Source of the DNA: DATLYB01 sp964502525 | GTDB lineage: Bacteria; Bacteroidota; Bacteroidia; Chitinophagales; CAIOSU01 | Direction: 5' to 3' | NCBI GenBank assembly: GCA_964502525.1 | Contig: CAZCXH010000054.1 | Coordinates: 1 to 26,887 of the forward strand | DNA length: 26,887 nt | In this document: positions 22,224 to 26,887 of the stretch, piece after piece | Layout: each line of letters starts with the position of its first letter | Position numbering within the stretch: position 1 is the stretch's first letter | Program-made: the position numbers and the translations under genes | Notes under the pieces: model-generated | What the model was told of the DNA's origin: nothing | Database searches by the model: none | What the model saw: only the letters and a program-made list of their open reading frames with translations

Positions 22224-22460
22224 ATGAAAGTAAATAAACTCTCATTTACCGCAGTTTTTATAGAGGTTCCCGAAGGAGGTTATGCTGCCTACGTGGAGGA
22301 AATTCCGGGGGTCAACACCCAGGGCGAAACCTTGAAGGAAGCCAAAACAAATCTAAAAGAGGCGTTGCAGCTTGTTTTGGAAACGAACCGCATGTTGGCT
22401 CAGCAACAGGTTGAAAAGGGCATGAAAAGAATACGCGAGTCCCTGATTTTCAGACAATGA
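22224..22460 (+). CDS. hicB: HicB-like antitoxin
   Basis: A 78-residue protein with the HicB fold: SFTAVFIEVPEGGYAAYVEE, then IPGVNTQGETLKEAKTNLKE and ALQLVLE. The F....E.(G)GY.AYV.E.PG....G.TL.EA..NL.EA pattern is diagnostic of HicB antitoxins, degenerate RNase-H folds that bind and silence HicA. It lacks a separate C-terminal DNA-binding domain; only a short helix (QQQVEKGMKRIRESLIF) follows, so self-regulation may need another route. The start at ATG 22224 is preferred over a TTG at 22158. It overlaps hicA by ATGA (22457-22460), so antitoxin comes first, the reverse of the classic hicA-hicB order. Confidence 0.9.
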   Translation: MKVNKLSFTAVFIEVPEGGYAAYVEEIPGVNTQGETLKEAKTNLKEALQLVLETNRMLAQQQVEKGMKRIRESLIFRQ

Positions 22461-22651
22461 AGCTGCGGAAACTGATTAGGCATTTGGAAAAACATGGTTG
22501 CTATTTGTTGCGCGAAGGAGGCAATCACACCATCTACTACAATCCGCAGAACGGCAAAATTTCAGCAGTGCCGCGCCATAAAGAGGTGAAAACATTCACT
22601 GCAAGAAAGATTTGCAAGGATTTAGAAGTTCCTGTGACCACCGAATCGTAA
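22457..22651 (+). CDS. hicA: HicA-like mRNA interferase toxin
   Basis: A 64-residue protein of the HicA (YcfA) family with a double-stranded-RNA-binding fold. LRKLIRHLEKHGCYLLREGG followed by NHTIYYNP, then ISAVPRHKEVKTFTARKICK, gives the family pattern; the catalytic His is H24 in GGNHTIY. It would cleave mRNA in the cytoplasm when free of HicB. All key positions are present, so it looks intact. It is translationally coupled to hicB and ends 15 bp before the MutA-like gene. Confidence 0.9.
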   Translation: MKLRKLIRHLEKHGCYLLREGGNHTIYYNPQNGKISAVPRHKEVKTFTARKICKDLEVPVTTES

Positions 22652-22666
22652 ATCCCTGAAGCGAAG

Positions 22667-23674
22667 ATGGAAAATCCTCTGCCCACGCATGATATGTTTC
22701 CTGCCATTTCAAAAGAACAATGGAAACAAAAAATCATTGAAGAACTCAAGGGCAAGTCCTATCAGGATTTGATTTGGCGAACAAAAGAAGGATTTGAAGT
22801 ACAACCGTTTTATACAGCCGAAGATTTAGAAAAGGTAAAAACTATCGTTCCTCAAAAAGCAAAACCCGGCTGGGAAATCAGGCAGGATTTTGTGGTGAAA
22901 GACGTAAAGGAAGTAAACAAAAAGGCGCTTGATGCGTTGGCAGGGGGTGCGGAAAGCATCGGCTTTGACTTGTCAAAAGTTGATGTAATAAAAAGCAATC
23001 TCCAAAAACTGCTTTCCGGAATCAGTACCGCAAAAACTCCCGTTCACTTTACCGGGGTAAAAATAAAATCGCTCGATAAGTTCGTTTCTGTTTTCACAAA
23101 AAAAACTTCCGGCTCGGTGGAGTTTTCTGACTTTTCGGAAAAAAATGTTCCTGCACTTTCAGTTTACTCAAAGAAATTTCCCGCGTTTGACTTCATCACA
23201 ATTAAAGCGAACAATATTCAAAGCATTGCCGCTTTGTCTCCCTTCTCCATTGGAGAAGGGGCGGGGGTGAGGCTTCTCAAGAGAAGAGTCCGTATTTCAG
23301 TTCCTCTCTCTTCTGATTACTTTCTGGAAATCGCCAAACTCCGCGCCTTCCGTTTTTTTTTCGCAGAAAAAAATATCTCCGTTTTCATCCACGCGGAAAA
23401 CATCCCGCAGAAAACCGCGAAAGGCGAAGAACATTACAACATTCTGCGCGCCACCACCACCGCGATGGCTGCCGTCATTGGCGGCTGCGACAGCCTGAGT
23501 TTGAAAGCCTCCCCGATGCAGGGAAAATCAAAAGCGTTTTCGGAAAGAATTTACCGCAACATTCAATTGCTGCTCAGGCATGAATCGAATTTCGGGCAAA
23601 TGAAAGATGCAGCAGCAGGCAGTTATTACATCGAAACGCTCACGCAAAAATTTATTAATGGGCTTCGGCAATGA
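22667..23674 (+). CDS. Methylmalonyl-CoA mutase small-subunit-like protein, shortened
   Basis: A 335-residue relative of MutA, the non-catalytic beta subunit of B12-dependent methylmalonyl-CoA mutase. The N-terminus (FPAISKEQWKQKIIEELKGK, YQDLIWRTKEGFEVQPFYTAEDL) and the C-terminal part (DYFLEIAKLRAFRFFFAEKN, LRATTTAMAAVIGGCDSL, FSERIYRNIQLLLRHES, DAAAGSYYIETLT) are clearly MutA. The stretch between them, which in MutA holds much of the barrel, is short, and the protein stops just after AAGSYYIE, where family members continue. Usual length is about 450-620. Residues ~190-205 are translated from a palindromic insert. No mutB follows. It may be an orphan, degenerating subunit or a remnant paralogue. 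Its stop overlaps the next start (ATGA). Confidence 0.78.
   Translation: MENPLPTHDMFPAISKEQWKQKIIEELKGKSYQDLIWRTKEGFEVQPFYTAEDLEKVKTIVPQKAKPGWEIRQDFVVKDVKEVNKKALDALAGGAESIGFDLSKVDVIKSNLQKLLSGISTAKTPVHFTGVKIKSLDKFVSVFTKKTSGSVEFSDFSEKNVPALSVYSKKFPAFDFITIKANNIQSIAALSPFSIGEGAGVRLLKRRVRISVPLSSDYFLEIAKLRAFRFFFAEKNISVFIHAENIPQKTAKGEEHYNILRATTTAMAAVIGGCDSLSLKASPMQGKSKAFSERIYRNIQLLLRHESNFGQMKDAAAGSYYIETLTQKFINGLRQ
23234..23281 (+). repeat. Palindromic insert inside the MutA-like coding sequence
   Basis: CCCTTCTCC (23240-23248) and GGAGAAGGG (23252-23260) form a perfect 9-bp hairpin with a 3-nt loop. The G-rich tail GCGGGGGTGAGGCTTCT follows. It is translated in frame as LSPFSIGEGAGVRLLK, which has no counterpart in MutA. 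From memory, similar hairpins occur as intergenic repeats in Bacteroidota. Confidence 0.65.
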
Positions 23675-25452
23675 GAAAATCTGTTTTGTTCACTTTATTG
23701 TTTGTTCCCGTTCTTTGTCTCGCGCAATTCACCGACACCATTCAGTTGCCTGTCATCGAGCAGCCACAACACAGCGTGTTCATCAGCGAAGCGGGCAGCG
23801 ACTCCAACACAGGCGACAGCTTAAATCCTGTTGCAGCTTTTGCAGCGGCATTAGACAAACTCGACAGCATCACAGCGGGGCAGGCGGGCGATGTGTTTGC
23901 GGAAGTGGCGCTGTATCCGGGAACCTATTTTTTCGCATTGAAGCAGGGCGTTTCAAAATTTCAAATCGGAGCGAAAAGATTGAACGTGAGCGTGCGTGGA
24001 AAAGACGAAGTGATTCTGGACGGAAACGGGCTGACGTTGAGCGGAGGTGAAGGCATGGTGAGTTTGCAGGGCAGCCATATCAGCGTGAAAAACCTGAAGA
24101 TTGTTTACAGCCCTGCTAATGGTGTGCGCTTTGGTTATAATTACAACGGCACCGTCATCAATCCGCACGATATCCTCATTGAAAACGTGGAAGTGGCGCA
24201 AACCGGAGGACACGGCATTATTGTCGGCATCGGAGCGCTCAACCCTGCGAATCCTTTTACGTTTATTCCGCGCTCCGAGCGGTTTCTTATCCGCAACTGC
24301 TCTGTCCATCATGCCGTCAATTTCAACCAGCCGCAGCCGCAATGGGGTTCGTCCGTCAAGTTGCATAACGTGCGCCACGGAAAGGTGCTGAATTGCCTGG
24401 TGCATGACAATTCGGGCGAAGGCGTTGATGTGGATTACGGGCAATACATTGAAATCAGCGGCAACACCATTTTCGACAACTATGCGAACATTTACCTCGA
24501 CAAAGCAGAAAACATCATTGTCCGTAACAATCTCGTTTACGCCACGCACCGACCGAAAACCGGCATCCTGCTTGGCATAGAGCCCTTTGCAGGGCAGATT
24601 ATTGACCATTTTGTGAGAGATATTTTTATTTGCAACAATGTTATTTTAAATACGCTTGTGGGCGTCAGCTTCTGGCAGGGCAGCTACAGCGCGCTGCAGA
24701 ACGGTCATTTCAGCAACATCAAAATCCTGCACAATACGATGATTGGCAAACTCAGCAATACATCCGGTGTTATTTCATTTTCATATACGACTATCATGGG
24801 ACAACCAGCGCCTAACGTGATTTTCTCCAACCTTAACATAAAAAATAATATCATCAGCGCCCACCCCGACAGCCTCACCACCGGCAGGCTGGTGAACGGT
24901 CCGCTCAATCCGCAGCCTGCGCTCAACGCTGCCTATAATCTCTGGAACAGCCCTCCTTACCTCGCCTATGACAGCACCGACCGCATTGACTCACTGCTGC
25001 CTACGTTTATCAATCCACTCGAAATAAACGCACTCGTGCCACACATTGACAGCAACTCTGTTTTTGTATTCTCTGTGCCGCATGAAAGTTTTGCGGACGA
25101 TGACTACAACCACACGCTGCGTTTTCCCGATTCCACCAATGCAGGAGCGTTTGAATTAGACACCACGACATTTTCCGACACGACAATCATTATCGGAATA
25201 AACGAGCACAGTGAACCGCTGATTATTTACCCGAATCCGTTTTCTTCAACTGCGGAAATTCACTTTCGACCCGGGAATCCGGAAACAACGAGAATTGATT
25301 TGTTTGACGTGAAAGGAATAAAAATCCCGGCAAAATTTTCTTATCAAAACAATGCATGGCTTCTTACAAGCGAAGGCTTAAATACAGGAATTTACTTTTG
25401 CAGGATAACAGCCGGAAGAAAAATATTTACAACAAGACTGATGGTGCATTAG
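23671..25452 (+). CDS. T9SS-exported right-handed beta-helix protein
   Basis: A 593-residue secreted protein. Signal peptide about 1-18 (MRKSVLFTLLFVPVLCLAQ). A pectate-lyase-like opening follows (VFISEAGSDSNTGDSLNPVA, then AALDKL), then a right-handed parallel beta-helix over about residues 75-400 with short coils such as GHGIIVGIGA, GEGVDVDYGQYIEISGNTIF, ENIIVRNNLVYATH and NIYLD. The last ~80 residues are a T9SS type A sorting domain (IIYPNPFSSTAEIHF, NTGIYFCRITAGRKIFTTRL). Such proteins bind or cleave polysaccharides; I see no certain catalytic set, so lyase activity is inference. The start overlaps the stop of the MutA-like gene by ATGA. It is not related in sequence to the four-gene T9SS array. 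Confidence 0.9.
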   Translation: MRKSVLFTLLFVPVLCLAQFTDTIQLPVIEQPQHSVFISEAGSDSNTGDSLNPVAAFAAALDKLDSITAGQAGDVFAEVALYPGTYFFALKQGVSKFQIGAKRLNVSVRGKDEVILDGNGLTLSGGEGMVSLQGSHISVKNLKIVYSPANGVRFGYNYNGTVINPHDILIENVEVAQTGGHGIIVGIGALNPANPFTFIPRSERFLIRNCSVHHAVNFNQPQPQWGSSVKLHNVRHGKVLNCLVHDNSGEGVDVDYGQYIEISGNTIFDNYANIYLDKAENIIVRNNLVYATHRPKTGILLGIEPFAGQIIDHFVRDIFICNNVILNTLVGVSFWQGSYSALQNGHFSNIKILHNTMIGKLSNTSGVISFSYTTIMGQPAPNVIFSNLNIKNNIISAHPDSLTTGRLVNGPLNPQPALNAAYNLWNSPPYLAYDSTDRIDSLLPTFINPLEINALVPHIDSNSVFVFSVPHESFADDDYNHTLRFPDSTNAGAFELDTTTFSDTTIIIGINEHSEPLIIYPNPFSSTAEIHFRPGNPETTRIDLFDVKGIKIPAKFSYQNNAWLLTSEGLNTGIYFCRITAGRKIFTTRLMVH

Positions 25453-25541
25453 TGTTGTCACTGTTCCGGCATTTGCGCTATTATCTCACAATCCTTTTCT
25501 AACTTAACACCCGAATCCAAATTCTAATCCCGGTAATCCCG

Positions 25542-26887
25542 ATGGACGAACTTGAAATTACCGAATCGGAACCTGCAGCATCAGGACTGCTGGTAAAAAC
25601 CTTCGGCTCTGCGGTGCATGGCGTGGATGCGACAACCATTACGGTTGAAGTGAATGTGTCGCAGGGAATGAAGTATTTTTTGGTGGGCTTGCCGGATAAT
25701 GCGGTGAAAGAAAGCCAGCAGCGAATTGAGGCTGCGCTGAAAAACAATGGTTACCGGATGCCGCGTCAGCGCATCGTGGTCAATATGGCTCCAGCCGATA
25801 TCCGCAAAGAAGGTTCTTCTTACGACCTCACGATTGCCATCGGAATTTTAGCTGCTTCAGAACAAATCAACCAGGACAGGATTGGCGATTATATTGTGAT
25901 GGGAGAATTATCGCTTGATGGCGGAATGCAGCCGATTAAAGGCGCGTTGCCGATAGCCATTCAGGCGCGTAAAGAAAAATTCAAAGGATTTATTCTTCCC
26001 AGGCAAAATGCAAAAGAAGCAGCAATCGTAAATGAATTGAAAGTATATGGCGCGGATAATATCCGCGAGGTGGTCAACTTTTTTAATGAATCGGGCGAAT
26101 TAAATCAGGTTGTGGTTGACACGCGCGCTGAGTTTGCGGCCAACCTCAACAAATTCGAATTTGATTTTGCAGATGTAAAGGGCCAAGAAAACATTAAGCG
26201 TGCATTGGAAATTGCCGCTGCGGGCGGACACAACGTGATTTTGATTGGACCGCCCGGTGCAGGGAAAACCATGCTTGCGAAAAGAATTCCTACGATTCTT
26301 CCTCCGCTGACATTGCACGAGGCATTAGAAACAACGAAGGTGCATTCTGTTGCAGGGAAACTTCCTGCAAATTCTTCACTGGTTTATCAACGTCCGTTCC
26401 GCTCACCGCATCATACAATCAGCGATGTGGCTCTTGTTGGCGGAGGCAGCAATCCGCAACCCGGAGAAATTTCGCTGGCGCACAACGGAGTACTCTTTCT
26501 GGATGAACTTCCCGAGTTCAAACGCACTGTGCTTGAAGTGATGCGTCAGCCGATGGAAGAAAGAAGGATTACCGTTTCGCGCTCGCGTTTTTCGGTGGAA
26601 TATCCTGCAAGTTTCATGCTGGTGGCTTCGATGAATCCCTGCCCCTGCGGATATTACAATCACCCCGAAAAGGAATGTGTATGTGCTCCCGGTGTTGTTC
26701 AGAAATATCTCAACAGAATCTCCGGACCGCTGCTTGACAGAATTGACCTGCACGTTGAAGTAACTCCATTGCCGATTAAAGATTTGTCCATGGAGCGACA
26801 GGGTGAGAAGAGCGAAAGCATCCGCGAGCGCGTTATTCAGGCGAGAAGCATTCAGGAGAAAAGATTTACCGGGCTGCAAGGCGTTTA
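25542..26887 (+). CDS. ComM/YifB magnesium-chelatase-like AAA+ ATPase, 5' part
   Basis: The first 448 codons of a gene that continues past the window (family length about 510). The N-terminal domain has KTFGSAVHGVDATTITVEV and VGLPDNAVKESQQRIEAALK. The Mg-chelatase-type AAA+ domain follows, with Walker A GPPGAGKT at residues 236-243, RPFRSPHHTISDVALVGGG, Walker B GVLFLDELPEF at 316-326, and the CPCGYYNHP/CVC zinc-like cluster from about residue 367. ComM is a branch-migration helicase that helps integrate donor DNA in natural transformation in some bacteria; YifB is the same family. The start at ATG 25542 adds ~16 residues before the usual LVKTFGSA beginning. It is a conserved single gene in Bacteroidota, probably transcribed alone. 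Confidence 0.95.
   Translation, partial: MDELEITESEPAASGLLVKTFGSAVHGVDATTITVEVNVSQGMKYFLVGLPDNAVKESQQRIEAALKNNGYRMPRQRIVVNMAPADIRKEGSSYDLTIAIGILAASEQINQDRIGDYIVMGELSLDGGMQPIKGALPIAIQARKEKFKGFILPRQNAKEAAIVNELKVYGADNIREVVNFFNESGELNQVVVDTRAEFAANLNKFEFDFADVKGQENIKRALEIAAAGGHNVILIGPPGAGKTMLAKRIPTILPPLTLHEALETTKVHSVAGKLPANSSLVYQRPFRSPHHTISDVALVGGGSNPQPGEISLAHNGVLFLDELPEFKRTVLEVMRQPMEERRITVSRSRFSVEYPASFMLVASMNPCPCGYYNHPEKECVCAPGVVQKYLNRISGPLLDRIDLHVEVTPLPIKDLSMERQGEKSESIRERVIQARSIQEKRFTGLQGV

Noticed and set aside
23607..24609. Open frames on both strands across the MutA-like/beta-helix junction
   Set aside because: They are shadows of the two real genes; the beta-helix frame has a signal peptide and sorting domain, the others have no family features.

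Overview
The window looks like a chromosomal segment of a Bacteroidota bacterium. Five genes encode large secreted proteins ending in the type IX secretion (T9SS) C-terminal sorting domain. Several start codons are preceded by a TAnnTTTG-type -7 promoter box instead of a Shine-Dalgarno sequence. Families typical of that phylum are present: DUF4293, a CBS-domain protein next to NAD kinase, a methylmalonyl-CoA mutase small-subunit relative, and DUF5989 beside a carbamoyltransferase. I cannot assign a genus.

Layout. 1-9532 is mostly housekeeping: the 5' end of a thiolase (minus), a DUF4293 membrane protein and a secreted phosphodiesterase-like protein (plus), a spacer with a beta-propeller gene relic, dtd (plus), DUF5989 and a carbamoyltransferase (minus), then a plus-strand run of YqeY, CvpA, an alpha/beta hydrolase, a CBS protein and NAD kinase. 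A minus-strand pair follows (DUF45/YgjP metallopeptidase and a DUF1232 protein). 9533-20215 is an accessory block, all minus: a PD40 beta-propeller protein, then four tandem paralogous T9SS cargo proteins. These four share a cysteine-containing N-terminal module (six copies in all) joined to Ig-like and PKD domains or, in one protein, to eight Cys-rich CTDC-type repeats. 20296-26887 holds fumC, a small membrane protein, a hicB-hicA toxin-antitoxin pair, a shortened MutA-like gene carrying an in-frame palindromic insert, a T9SS beta-helix protein, and the 5' part of a ComM/YifB ATPase gene.

The most unusual material is in the spacers. 13769-14132 is a 364-bp element with 38-bp terminal inverted repeats. 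Inside it are a clover-like folding segment and a ~93-bp sequence that recurs inverted at 9592-9733, where it is interrupted by two hairpins. 11141-11376 is a 236-bp imperfect palindrome. Several other spacers hold inverted repeats whose arms are reiterations of a short word that differs from locus to locus. No tRNA, rRNA, CRISPR array or transposase gene was seen.
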